Notes: generated from the letters alone by a model not told the origin. A stretch of 64,000 nt of DNA from Amborella trichopoda (GCF_000471905.2 NW_006497557.1:2425018-2489017); one strand, 5' to 3'; positions 30,902-42,619 are shown, numbered from the stretch's first letter. Numbers and translations: made by a program.

Positions 30902-33786
30902 TGTTGGAAGATATTTTTCATCATCATGGGGCCCTTGTTCAATAAAAGCCTAGCACACGGTGGAAATTCTGATAGTCTCAGAATAGCCCCAAAATTGATC
31001 AAGATCTTCATGATGACTCTCCAAAGTCTCCCGCTAAGTTTTGTCGTATTCCGACATGTCTTAGGCACTGTAGACCGAGAAACAGTTCCAGCATAATTAG
31101 TCTCTTGCACCCTGAAACAGACCCCTATAGCTAGAGGTATATTCTCGGTGTCTCAATTTGATGTGGGACCACTGCCAATGAATCAGAAACGGTTAAAAAC
31201 ACTCAAGGGTCGATTTTCAGCGTGAACGAACATCCTAGGAAACCATTACAGGCGAAAGCGCAAAACAGAAGGAGATGCATGCTATTCCCGCGCGGTCACC
31301 CTACAACTCAACGCCATTAAAGGAACAATCACGATTAGTTACTTTTGATGCTCATATCTCACTCATCCAATGTCAGATCAAGCCCAAACTTTGTGAGCAT
31401 ATTCATCTCATCAAGACGAGCATTTCGATATGTGGCACGCCACGTGACGATGCTTGAGCGTGAACGCTTGAGAGAATTCGTTGATCCGTGGAAAACATGC
31501 GGGAAAATCAGCAGCGTCATGCCTCACTCGAGCGGCCAAAATCACTCCGCTCACGAGCCCGATCTACATGAGATCAGTTCCATCGCGTGTGTAAGGTCCG
31601 TGGCCGTCATTGGTCCGAACCGTGCATATGATGAACGAACGAATTTCACACACGAAGCCAAAGAAGTGACTGTAAATTCCATCATCAAAATTTTGGATTT
31701 CGGCCAAAACTCTAAACATGCAAAATCTTCGTTCGGGCACTGGATTGAGCTGTGTTTGTTGCACCCCGATCGGGACAGCATGCTCAGCGTGATCCAGCGA
31801 AGAAATCATAGGAAAACATCAAGGAACGAGCACACAATCGATCCAAACTTTCAAGATTCATTTAAATTTCAAGTCACATGATCGTGCCTTACAAACATGA
31901 TCCATGACTCAAAATTGGTGTCAAATCAATCACCATGTCGAGCCCTACAAGGAAACAATCATCTCTTCATCAACTGGGGCATTGAAACGACCTCAAATCA
32001 TCCACGAAAAATGTTGCACGTTCTAGGCAACACAAAGACTGTTCTAGAATTTCACAACTTGTTAGGAAGGGGAAATCTGTCATTTTGCACCCTATTTTCT
32101 AATTTCTTTTAATTCATTTTCATCTTAATTTCTAGCTATTAGGGTTACTTTTGATCATCCACCCATATTAAGGGCACAATTCTATATATATCGTACCATC
32201 AATGTACACAAAAGGGCTTGAACTTTTCACAAAACAGAGAGTTTTTACTTAATAAGTTTCTCTTTCTTCTCATTGTTGGTTTCTATTGAGAGAGAAAGTA
32301 AGGAGAGAGAAACTATTTGATCTGTACCCCTAGGCTCAAGGTAAATCTTCTTTTTACTTTCTTCTTCTCTCTCTTTCTCTTCTCCTTCCTCTTCTCCACC
32401 TGAGCTCCCCTCAGAGGACATGCAGGACAGTGGCAGTGCCGGGCATGCCTCTCCTGTGGTGTCACAGGTCACGCATGGCGATGGCAGCGCCATGCGTGAA
32501 CCTCCTTCTCTTTCTGTTCGTCCATCTCTATTCCCTAGCTAGATCTACAGATGGCACTACACATCGTTGTCTGCAGACGTATCCTCGACGCCTTAGTGAA
32601 GAGCGGAGATGGCGAAATTCATTGCCGCTCGTAAGGGTCTTCCCCTGTTGTGTTCTTATTACCTATCGTCATCTGTGAGCTTCCTTTGTGTGCGTGATAC
32701 CTATCACTGTCTGCGAATTTCCTTTGTGTGCTCGATGTTCTATCGTTGTTCGTGAGTTCCCCTTGCATGCACGGTGGCTATCTCCATTCGCGAGCCTCCT
32801 TCGCGTGCTCGGTTCTCATGCCGTCCGTGAGCCTCCTTTGTGCATTCGTTGGTCATCGCCATTCCTCCCACATCCCATGCCATCGTCATGTGCCTCATGA
32901 GAGCTATCGCCACGCGCTTCGTATAGGGCCATCACCGCTAGCTTAATGAGAGGCTATCGCCACCTGCATAGGGGTGCGCTACCTTCTTGTGTTGTCAGCG
33001 GCAATGCCTAGTGCCGTCTGTAGTTCCCTGTTCCCACTCTAGCAGTGAGCAGTAGTGTCTAGTGCCATCCAAGGGCCATGACACTGCTTCTCCATGGTTG
33101 TGGTTGCTAACGCTTAGCGACGTAGGGACCCAATCTCTCCGCCCTCTCGTAAATTCTTTTCATTATTTCCTCTTCTCACTCGATTGAGGGTTGACCTAGC
33201 CTAACACCGCCATATCAGCCTTAGTTTCGAGTAGTATTACCGTCGAGCTGGTCCTGAGTAGCATGCCCATCTTACTACCACTCTGAGTCAGTCACTGTCT
33301 GGTTATCATGCTAATCTCGTCCCTTCATCAAGGTTTCTTCTCTCTTCGACCTTTGTTCAAAACTTCTACTTCATCACCCTAACCCCTCACATTCCTAGCT
33401 GCACGAATGTGCATTGCCCTAAGACAAGGGTGAGCCCTTCAGCCCACTTGTCTTGAAAATTAACCATAATAGTATTGTGCAGTAAAACAAGAAGATTGCA
33501 GGTCAAGCGAAGCGATTCCGAACCAGCTAGAACAACTATGGGGCTTTTCATTGTGATCTCACAGAGAACCCACTCGAGTCAGCACGAGTAAGTCATAAAC
33601 CTAGGTGAGGTTGGTCCCCACCTCACTTCCAAAATTCCACTCTCACTAGTTAGATACCTGCCCTTGTTCTTAAACAAGGTTCTCGAGAAAGCGATCTCAA
33701 GTCCCGGGTTTTTCGAACCCGAGACATTGTCACCCAATCACCTAGATCTGGGGAGGAGAGAGAGGCGAGATCAAGGCACCTAACCC
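30902..33786 (+). mobile_element. LTR-e, 5' LTR of E5 (38-bp-array class)
   Basis: Starts TGTTGGAAGATATTTTTCATC and ends GGCACCTAACC before the PBS. TATA-like CTATATATA lies at 32182-32190, with TTAATAAG (32250) where other copies have AATAAAG. A CT-rich piece lies at 32340-32400, the 38-bp array (CGTCCGTGAGCCTCCTT-type) at 32660-32900, and the common 3' block from about 33400 (GCCCTAAGACAAGGGTGAGC). Parts of the 5' half are open in short frames but resemble nothing coding. Confidence 0.86.
32660..32900 (+). repeat. 38-bp tandem array in LTR-e
   Basis: About six units of the inverse of the LTR-c array, with cores such as CGTCTGCGAATTTCCTTTG and TGTGCTCGATGTTCTATC. Confidence 0.8.
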
Positions 33787-33788
33787 GC

Positions 33789-34790
33789 TTGATGACTCCA
33801 CTGGGGACTTATTACCCTTCATCGGTTCGCTCTTGTTTGGTCAGTATCTTCTTTCACTTTTCGCACTACTTTCTAAGGAACCTGGGTTATTCCACACCAT
33901 GCACACACTTAAAGGCTAGTGGTCTGTCCACTCGAGCCACACCTTGGGGAAATTTTCACGCTTCCCCAAACTCACGTTCAAGACTAGGCCTTCTTGAGCC
34001 ATACCCTTCATGCGTCAAGCATCCCACAGCTCGGAGTGGTGTCAGTTCTGTGTCGACCCGAGCACCAGAGGGTCGACCACTTCGTCCTCCCTCTTACCAC
34101 ACACCGCTTCACCCTGTGAGAGATAGGTTCCTACCTCCTCCCTCACAGACACAAGCTTGTGGGTCTCGAACTTCCAAGGTCGAACTCGTTGACCGAGCCA
34201 AGGCTGACCTCTAAGTTACTCGGACGGCTAACCCTCAAGGTGCACTCCCACTAACTTTGTAGATTCCTCCTTGTTCCTGACTCAGGCGGAGTCATGAACC
34301 AACTTCGTCTTTTGCTGCTCTCCCTTCACCGAGGAAGGACCTCGAGACTTGGTACTCAAAGGATTTTCTTAATAGTATCTTCTTGAGCGAGCCTCAGGTC
34401 GGCCGCGCATTCGGGCCTCATAAAGGGACTCAGAGCAGCGGCCTGATGTCTAATAAAAGCCTCTAACCTTCGAAGCAGAAGCTCAGCTTGCCTTCTATCC
34501 TAGGGCCCCACTCCCTACTTCAATTAATAGACACGACCCCGGTGTGCTCAAAAAAAGTGGGGCAATCTAAACCTCAGGCTCAGCTCTGAGGCGAAGTCCA
34601 TAGTAGCCTCGAGGTTTAGCAGAAGAGAGGCTTGCATATCCTGATGAGAGAGGCCTCCAAGGCCACTGAGGTCACTACTCTCGGTGTCCTCCTACCATGT
34701 AATCCTTTTTTGCCCTCTCAAAATTCTAGAGCTTGAGCGAGTCCAAGAGTATTCCTGGTTCATTGCTGCTAAACAACCATGGTCCCAAGA
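33789..34790 (+). pseudogene. Leader reading frame (E5 copy)
   Basis: The 141-codon frame 33789-34214 reads CTHLKASGLSTRATPWGNFH, then APEGRPLRPPSYHTPLHPVR. This matches the later half of the E3 leader ORF (CTHLKNRGPTTLATPWGNFH) and E2 (EGRPLRPPSHHT). The first half of the E3 frame (NPFIRVEDFL to LAKGN) is deleted: sequence jumps from the post-PBS block to the CTHLK motif near 33895. Downstream to 34790 only fragments are seen. No known domain. Confidence 0.5.
33790..33807 (+). other. Primer binding site (E5)
   Basis: TGATGACTCCACTGGGGA lies three bases after the LTR-e end. One base differs from TGGCGACTCCACTGGGGA, the tRNA-Arg-type site of Ogre/Tat elements. Confidence 0.85.
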
Positions 34791-36580
34791 CTGTTGAGTT
34801 CTGGTCCTCACAAGATCAGCATACAAGGCTCGAGTCCAGTCGGGGCATGCTGAGCCTCTGCAGACTCACATACCACAACTGACTCGCCAACCTTGGCAGT
34901 CCACTGCCCCACTTGTTGCTGACCTTTCAAAAGAAACGGTCAGTGTCATGGTGATCAATGATCAAATGACGCTCAAGAAGAAAGGATGAACATGTTCGAG
35001 GTAATGGTGCAGCCATCCTCGAAAAGATGGAACGCTTAGAAGCCTCTAGGGCCCCTTCTTCTCACCACAAGACTGATTCCCCATCTGGTGAAGACACATT
35101 TCCCAGGCAAACTACCCCACCGGTCTCCCAATATAGCTCTCCTTCTCGAGGGGTTTCCCAGCCCGATATAGATGTCATGGTCCCCCAGAGCCTCAAGATC
35201 AAGGTCCCAGGCATGCAAGAGATGCCGCTCTACCAGAAGTTGTAGCCTTCACACATTGACCCGGTGTCGTTTCCCCCAAACTATCAAAAAGGGCAACTCC
35301 CCCTTTTTAATGGTACTACGTCTCCTCACTAGTATACTGCTCACTTCCAAGTGGCCTATCGAGAAATGGTGACTGACCAGCATCTCCTCCTCCATCAGTT
35401 CGTCGAGACTATCGAAGGGCCAGCCTTCCAATGGTTTCCTCGGTTACCCCTGACTCGGTGCACACCTGGTAGAAAATGGAGCAGTTGTTTTACCAATGCT
35501 TCCACGAAGTCAAAAGGAATGTAGAGACCATCGAGCTCCTTACTCTGACCCTCGTGAGTCGGTTGAAAAATTCATCGCTGAATGGAGTGAGCTGGCAACC
35601 TTTCATGCCACCCCCATGATTGAAAAAGAAGCTATACAAACATGTATACGGAACATGCTTCTTGAGATCGTCCTACATGTCAAGGCCTCCAATCCACCCT
35701 GCATGTCAGAGCTCATCTCTAAAACAGTTAGTATAGAAGATTTGTCCAAGCACCATGGCGGATCTCATCAGCAATCCACTGATTCGAATTATCGCTCCAA
35801 CAGTCGGGACAACCAACAAAAGGCAGTGATCAGTGCAGTCATCACCATGACTAATACCAAGAATGCCATCCCGCAAACCCTGGACCTCTCCAAGGCACAA
35901 ACGCCTTAGGTTGGGCGCAAACATCAGTCCTATAATATAGTCTCGCCTCCAAGAAATGGTAGTCAAAGTGACTTCTGGATCCAGCACCAGAATAAGGTTT
36001 ACCCCTTCGACAAAGAGTGGACTCCTGCATTTCTTTGACTGCTACTAGAACAGAACATGATCCAGTTGCTGGAGGTCAACACCCCAAAGTCGGATGGGCA
36101 GGAGACGAATGACAGGTACTGCACCTATCACAAGAAAGTAGGACACCCCACTCATGACTGTTATAAGCTCAACGATACTATCAAAGCCCTTATTAACAAG
36201 GGTCAAATAAAGCTTGACGAGTTAAAGAAAGAGTTCGAGCCAACTGAGGCCTCCCACATAGTCACGATCAATGAGCATGAGGGGGCACCTGTTATCCTCC
36301 GTGCACTATTCTCCATAATGCTCAAGGAGGGACACATCACACCGAAGCCGACAAGGCAGCCTAAGTTCCTGCCTCCCGGAATTGAGAACTTCTGGTGCTC
36401 ATACAGCCTGATACGAGGCCATGATGTGAGCGAATGCACTGTCTTCTATAAACTCTTGCCAAAAAAGAAGCAACAATTCTAGAAAGCTCATGGTAACCCA
36501 GAAGGGTGTCCTCAAGTCCCTCTTCCGCCAGTGCAAGAAGAACTCTCGACTCAGGACCCGAGAAGCATTGAGCTAGACCC
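34791..36580 (+). pseudogene. Gag polyprotein remnant (E5)
   Basis: Recognisable pieces in order: SAYKARVQSGHA-type N-terminus near 34820, MFEVMVQPSSKRWNA-type helix near 34990, AFQWFPRLPL near 35430, EQLFYQCFHEVKRN near 35480, then 35496-35909 with ESVEKFIAEWSELATFHATP and VKASNPPCMSELISKTV. In 36057-36482 lie the first knuckle (YCTYHKKVGHPTHDCYKLND) and EASHIVTINEHEGAP. The second knuckle (WCSYSLIRGHDVSEC, with His changed to Ser) follows. There are frame changes near 35480 and 35910 and several stops. The 36057-36482 segment is the best-kept Gag piece of the window. Confidence 0.86.
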
Positions 36581-37744
36581 TCTGCAGGCCGTCTTCAAGG
36601 TAATGCTCAAACAGGGCCTCATCACTCCTAAGCCCGCCAGGGAGCCTAAATGCCTTGCCCAATGTACGAAAAACCTCTGGTGCCCATATCACCAAGTATA
36701 GGGCCACGAGCTGAAAGAATGTTCTAAGTTCGAAGCTATAGTCACTCGGAAGGTACAAGAAGGCCCCATCATCTACATCGTTTTCCCAGAGTACTTCCAA
36801 GCCATCGTTCCCGTCAAAGAAGAGACCCCCCGGTACAGGTCCCCTTTGACCATACATCGGACCCTTTAGATCCCTCGACCTCTCAACCTTAGAAAGTTTA
36901 CCATGAAAGAAGTGGGCTGAAGTCCTTGAAGCGTGAGGCATTCCACAAAGCTAAGGCTACTTACCAACCTGATAGGGCGGTCCAGACACCCCCTCTGGGG
37001 TCCAGAAGGAGATGACGAGCTCTTAAGTCAGTCTGTCAAAGGAATCGCATCCCTCAGCCATCAGTCGGGGAATAATTCCTTGGGCCCCTTCCTCCACTGC
37101 TAACCTTGCAAGACTTCATTCCAGGCGCGGCTCGCCTTATCCTTTCATCCAATCAAGCGGATGTCCCTGAGCCGCAAACAGCTCGGGATCCCTCCAATAT
37201 GGGTAATGGGTAAAAGCACCCTACAACGGTCAAAGTCGAGGCAAGACCTAAAATATTCCTTGCAGTCGTCCAAACTGGGTGACGACACTAAAAGAACCCC
37301 TCAACGGTCAGAGCCGGGGCAAGACCTAAAATATCCCTTGTGCACGTCCAATTCCGACGACGAAGTAAAAAACTGCCCGAAATATTCAAACTCTTCCCCT
37401 TCCTCCTCTTTTATTTTTTTCACAAACACAGCTCGACAGTGTCCAGACTTCGACGAGCTAAATAGAGAGCTTGAAGGCACCAGTATCAGTAGGTCACAGC
37501 AAAAGAGCCGAGATGCTAGCCCAGGCGGCTGGATCCTCAACAACTGTTGATGCCTTGGTGACCCAAGAGACCGAGCCATCTTCAAGCTCCTATTCTCATG
37601 AGGCCTTTCAGATGATCCAAGTTCATGAAGCATCATCGAGCTCAAGGAATGTTGAGGTTGGCTTTGAATGGGGAGTGATGCAGAGCAAGCATCACCTAGC
37701 CCAGGCGGCTGGATCCCTACACCCAGCTCAGGCGAAGATGTCAT
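36581..37744 (+). pseudogene. Gag C-terminal repeat and pol linker (E5)
   Basis: The start repeats the knuckle module: MLKQGLITPKPAREPK and NLWCPYHQV, a stop, then GHELKECSKF, as in E2 and E3. The 36573-36941 opposite-strand ORF is only its shadow. From 37161 the frame reads a low-complexity, charged linker (RSKSRQDLKYSLQSSK, then SEPGQDLKYPLCTSNSDDE), followed by ARQCPDFDELNRELEG and SSSYSHEAFQMIQVHEA. A perfect 21-bp repeat (CTAGCCCAGGCGGCTGGATC plus C) occurs at 37516-37536 and 37696-37716. There is no aspartic protease between this region and RT. Confidence 0.72.
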
Positions 37745-38740
37745 GATTTGTCACTCGCGTTGGACCTCTCCTAGAAACAGAAGTGTTGGGATCGTGCATC
37801 TCTACACTCAAGATTGATGAGAAGCATCCTGAATCCCCAGACGAAGAGTTACAAGATGCTTCGAAAGAGTGGGAAGAAGGTGGTCAGGCAACAACTGACG
37901 AGGTCGAAGAGATAAACTTAGGGGACGAAGCAAATTCAAGGCCAACTTTCATCTCAGCAAAGATGGCTTCAGAAGAGAAAGAAAATTACATCTCCCTCCT
38001 CAGAACAAATCATGACGTCTACGCCTGACGTTATCACGAGATGCCCGGTCTAGACCCTCAAATTGTTGTCCATCACCTCGGTATTGATCGAACCGTCAAA
38101 CCCATGAACCAGAAATCAAGGAGGTTTAAACCTCACCTCGAGATGCAAATTGATGCTGAGGTGAACAAGCTCAGGCAAGCTGGATTCATACGAAAAGCCA
38201 AATACCCAAGAAGGTTGGCGAATGTCATCACAGTCAAGAAGAAGAACGACAAAATCAGGGTCTGACTTCCGTGACTTGAATACTACCTGCCCCAAGGATG
38301 ACTTCCCCTTGCCATTCGCCAAGATGCTTGTTGACTCCATTGCTCATTGCCAAATCTTCTCCTTCATGGATGGATATTCTAGTTATAATCAAATCAGGAT
38401 GGCAGTAGAAGATGACGAGGCCACTGTGTTTCTAACCCCAAAAGGTGTATTTTTCTACACTGTGATTACCTTCAGGTTAAAGAATGTTAATGCCATGTAC
38501 CAACGAGCCATGTCAACCATCTTCAAGGATATGATCCACAAGGAAATCGACTGCTATGTGGATGACCTAGTGGTGAAGTCTGAAACAAAGGACACTCATG
38601 TACAAGACCTCAAAAAGGTATTTGAACGGTTGTGGCAACACCAAATGAAGATAAACCCCTTGAAATGCACCTTTGGTGTATGCTCTGGCAAATTCTTAAG
38701 GTTCATCGTGAGGTACTGTGGGCTAGAGATCGATTCAGTC
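37745..38740 (+). pseudogene. Reverse transcriptase N-terminal two-thirds (E5)
   Basis: Linker first: ESPDEELQDASKEWEEGGQA, then a nonsense codon at 38026-38028 (expected Trp) before RYHEMPGLDPQ. The RT follows: LRQAGFIRKAKYPRRLANVI near 38170-38225, a small deletion near 38260 that shifts the frame inside the VDFRDLN motif, then DLNTTCPKDDFPLP, FSFMDGYSSYNQI with the first catalytic Asp, and FRLKNVNAMYQRAM. The catalytic YVDD is at 38555-38566, then LKCTFGVCSGKFL and FIVR. It would copy element RNA into DNA in the virus-like particle. The coding sequence stops at about 38736, inside the end of the RT domain, where LTR sequence takes over. This is the only RT in the window. Confidence 0.9.
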
Positions 38741-40357
38741 AAAATCACACCGCTCGCGAGCCCGATCGACATGAGACCAGTTCCATTGCGTGCGTAAGGT
38801 CCGTGGCTGTCACTGGTCCGAACCTCGCATATGCTGAACAAATGGATTTCACACACGAAGCCAAAGAATTGATTGTAAATTCTATCGTCAAAATTCTAGA
38901 TTCCGACCAAAACTCTAAACTTGCAAAACCTTCATCCGATCTGGACGGCATGCTCAGTGTGATCCAGTAAAGAAATCATGAAAAACATCAAGGAACGAGC
39001 ACACAATCAATCCAAAGTTTCAAGATTCATTCAAATTTCAAGTCACATGATCATGCCTTACAAACATGATCCATGACTCGAAATTGGTAGCAAATCGATC
39101 ACCATGCCGAGCCCTACAAGAAAACAGTCATCTCTCGATCAACCGAGCATTGAAACGACCCTATTTTGCACCCTATTTTCAAATTTCTTTGAATTCATTT
39201 TATTCTTAATTTTCAGCAATTAGGGTTACTTTTGATCATCCACCCATGTTTGGGGCACAATTCTATATATACCATGCCATCATTGTATGCAAAAGGGCAC
39301 GAAGTCTTCACAAAAGGGAGAAAGTTTTTACTTAATAAAGTTTCTCTTTCTTCTCATTGTTGGGTCCAGTTGAGAGAGAGAGAGTAAGGAGAGAAAAATT
39401 ATTGGACCGGTACCCCTTGGCTCAAGGTAAATCTTCTCTCTCTTCTTTTTCTTTTCTTCTTCTCTCTCTTCCTCTTGTTTTTCATCCTCTTCTCCATCTA
39501 AGCTCCCCTAGGAGGCCATGCATGGTTGTGATAGTGTCATGCATGCCTCTCCTGTGGTCTCACAGGTCGTCCAAGGCGATGGCAGCGCCATGCTTGTGCC
39601 TCCTCCTCTTTCTGTTGTTCCATCTTTGTTCCCAAGCGAGGACTGCAGAAGTTGCTGGTCATAGCCATCCACCGTCTGCAGATGTATCCTCGGTGCCTCC
39701 GTGAAGAGCACAGACGGCAAAACTCATTACTGCCCACAGGGGTCTTCCCCTGTTGTGTGCCTATCGCCGCCCGCGAGAGGTCTCAGTAATACCTATCACC
39801 GTCCATGAGCTTCCTTTGTGTGCACGATACCTATCACCGTCCACAAGTTTCCTTTGCGTGCTCGATGCTTATCGTCGTTCGCGAGTTTCCCTTGTGTGCG
39901 CGCTGCCTATCGCCATCCGTAAGCCTCCTTCACGTGCTAGGTGCCCATAGCTGTTCATGAGCCTCCTTTGTGCGCTCGGTGCTCATCGCCATTCCTCCCG
40001 CATCCCACACCTATCGTCATGCACGTCATGAGAACTATCATTGCACGTTTCATAAATGGCTTTCATCGCACGCTTCACGAGAGGCTATCGTCACTCACGT
40101 AGGGGTGTGCTGCCTTCTTGTGTTGTCAGCAGCAATGCCTAATGTCGTTTGTAGTTCCATGTTCTCAATCGAGCCGTGAGCAGTAGTGTCTCGCACCGTC
40201 CAAGGGTCGTGACACTGCTACTCCACGACCATGGGTGGCAACGCCTAGCACCTTTGGGACCCTATCTCTCTGCCGTCTCATACCTTCTTTTCATTCTTTC
40301 CTCTTCGCACTTGATTAAGGGTTGACAAAGCCTAACACCGCCATATCGACCTAGCTT
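38737..40357 (+). mobile_element. Internal LTR fragment fused to RT (38-bp-array class)
   Basis: This piece aligns with LTR-e from about 31536 to 33210, roughly 85-88 percent by eye. It includes a TATA-like TTCTATATATACC near 39262, AATAAA near 39335 and the 38-bp array at 39745-39990. Both LTR ends are missing. On the left it joins RT at a CAAAATCA shared by both partners. On the right it joins the antisense mobile-domain pseudogene just after CACCGCCATATCGACC. Confidence 0.82.
39745..39990 (+). repeat. 38-bp tandem array in the LTR fragment
   Basis: Six or so units such as CCTATCACCGTCCATGAGCT plus TCCTTTGTGTGCACGATA, the inverse of the LTR-c array. Confidence 0.82.
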
Positions 40358-41690
40358 AACAACTGGAAAGGCGACCCGACAAATACTGGAGAACTCATTC
40401 CCAAACAGGTTACAACCTCCCCTGGGCTGTGAAAGATAGCCTTCTGCCCAGCAATCCTCATCAAGAAGGGGCATATCTTCTCCCCTGTGCCCGAACTTCT
40501 GACATAAGTGGCAGGGAAATAAGCTTCTAGCCACTCGTATACATAATGGATGGGGAATGGTGTTTTGAAGTCCTCAGGGAAACTTTCACCTCCGACAAGG
40601 CCATTGTCCCCTCCTCTTTGCCTTTATAGGCATTCCCTCCGGAGATGACTCCTAGTCCGTGGTAGATACTGCATAGAACTGGTTGCGCAAGGGCGTACTG
40701 GGGCCCCCTTGACATATCGCAAGCAACATAGAATGTGCCTGGACGGATGTCGTATGTCCCTCCAAGATTAGCGAACTTGCATAAAAACATGGCCAAATAT
40801 GTGGCCATGAAGACGTAGTCATCACTGATCTCAAGTTGGTAGATTGGAGGCATCCCCTTCACAAATGCCTTTCCCTTCCTTCTTGAAGCACATGGACCAC
40901 TCTCCTTGGGAAAATCCTCGTAAAAGCAGTTCACCCATTTGGTGAAGGTCACTCGACTGTTGCTAGCCTTGGAATAAAGCAGCTGGTAAATGTCAAAGTT
41001 TTTTTGAAGACTAGCAGGCAGTTTTTCTTTTCCTAGGTGAGCATCACCCAAAATGACTAAGCTCTGAGGCACGAACTCATCATACATTGCTCCGATCAGT
41101 AGAAGGTCATCGATGAAGTGAAGATCGAGTAAGGAGATTCCTGCCTCCCCATGCCTAAGGAGCCATGTGTTGCTAACATTACTCTAGGTCTCAAGCAATA
41201 CCTTAACAGTGTTGGAATACCAATCATAACAGCCCGCCGAGCACTGAACTGCTGCTAGCAAAGAAGCATGCTCAAGAATGCTTATGTGTGACCCCAACTC
41301 CTGGAAGGTCCAGGAAGAGTACCCCTTCAAGTACTGGTGCTCCCCCTATGAGACCAGTAAACGATCATATTAGCCCCTAGGTCTTCACCATCCTCTTTCC
41401 TATAGTGGGAAAGTTTGCCCCAGAAGCCACGTTCCAGTGCATGCAATGAAGAAGAGCCATCACTTCTTCAACACTGACGTTCCCGTCATTATCCTCCCAG
41501 ACCTCAAATCAAACCAGGTCAGTATTGAAAGTGACAATAAGAGGGAACTCCGCTTTGTACATTGGGGTCGTCAATCAAATGGGTTCACCTCGGACAAAAC
41601 ACTAGTAAATACACTAGTGTCAAGCTCTCCCCCCTTTGGAATATTCTTCATGTCAGGGATTCTGTTTGAACGCCCGATCATTAGACTGAT
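40358..41690 (-). pseudogene. Antisense plant-mobile-domain gene, N-terminal part (E6)
   Basis: It lies antisense to the element, like the E7 copy. The longest frame is 41087-40527, and a second piece is 40534-40262. It reads YDEFVPQSLVI, LPASLQKNFDIYQL, RVTFTKWVNCF, YQLEISDDYVFMATYLAMFL, GTFYVACDMSRGPQYALAQPVLCSIYHGL. Upstream, WLLRHGEAGISLLDLHFIDD and the N-terminal part continue to about 41690 with several stops. These motifs are typical of the plant mobile domain (aminotransferase-like) family that occurs in transposons and in MAIN/MAIL1-like plant proteins. The 3' half is lost at 40358. It is about 65-70 percent similar to the E7 protein by eye. Confidence 0.78.
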
Positions 41691-42608
41691 TTTAAACACT
41701 CAATGCCATGTGGAAATCACAAAGACACAAGGCTATCACTGCGTGTGGAAGGCACTGCCTAGCGTTGTGCGTGACTAATGCTGCTTGTGTCAAATAAGGC
41801 CTAACGCCAGCTGTGCTTGCTGAAGGCTAACACTAAGTGCGTTTTCAAAGCCAAATGCTGACTATGTTTGCCAAAGCCCAACGCCTGTTGTGATCTCAAA
41901 GCCTAAAGACGGTTGTGTCTTCAAGGACTAACGTTGACTGCGTTTTCAAGGACTAACGCTAACGGGTTCTCAAAAGGCTGACACCGACCGTGTCTTCGTG
42001 ACTATCATTGTTTGAAGCAACGCCTCTCATATCTCTCGCACGTGCCACAGACTGCACACGTGTCACCTCGAGCCTCAAGAGCACCGTCTGACAACCACCG
42101 GCAACGATGTGGCCTGATGCATGTCCTTGCACGAGTGAACTTGCAGCCGTTCACCTCCCAGTGACCCTTCACTGCCAATGACTAATCATTTCCTGTGACC
42201 TCTCGGCTTCCTACTGTGAAACCCCTCTCACTCACCAGAAAACCCACTGACAAACCTTTGCATCTTCTTCCCAAAGGTGGAAAACTACTTGAAAACTCCA
42301 AAAAAACCGCGGAAGTTCACCGGCTGCTTCCTGTAACAACTTGGATCCCTTTCCCCCTTCTCTAAGATTTCAAAACCACTGCCAGAATCTCTACAGTCTC
42401 CGGTCAACTCCTTGTTTTGCTTGCAATGCCTGCTCTTCAACTCCAACAGCAGTGATCCTCACGAAGCCGACGACGTGCTTGCTGGCAAACTCTCACCTGT
42501 AAGCTTTGTGTTATTGTCAGAATTCCTGCCGAGACTCTCTCACTCTTACTATTAAAAATCCTTAGCCGTTTTTACATCGATAAAATGGTGAAAATGGTGG
42601 TTTTACCC
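41691..42608 (-). other. Antisense leader of the E6 mobile-domain gene
   Basis: It runs from the TATA box to the gene on the minus strand. It includes a possible splice donor CAG|GTGAGA at 42496 (113 nt after the TATA box) and leader blocks shared with E7. An array of roughly 33-bp units (GGCTAACGCCGACTGTGTTTTC-like on the plus strand) lies at 41760-42000. No other gene seen. Confidence 0.5.
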
Positions 42609-42618
42609 CCTTATATAG
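42609..42618 (-). promoter_or_regulatory. Antisense TATA box CTATATAAGG (E6)
   Basis: The minus strand reads CCTATATAAGGGGGTAAAACC, the same block as in E1 and E7, about 0.9 kb upstream of the recognisable mobile-domain sequence. Confidence 0.55.
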
Positions 42619-42619
42619 G

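Noticed and set aside
36573..36941. 122-codon minus-strand ORF in E5.
   Set aside because: Shadow of the Gag knuckle-repeat region, which is clearly coding on the plus strand by homology with E2 and E3.
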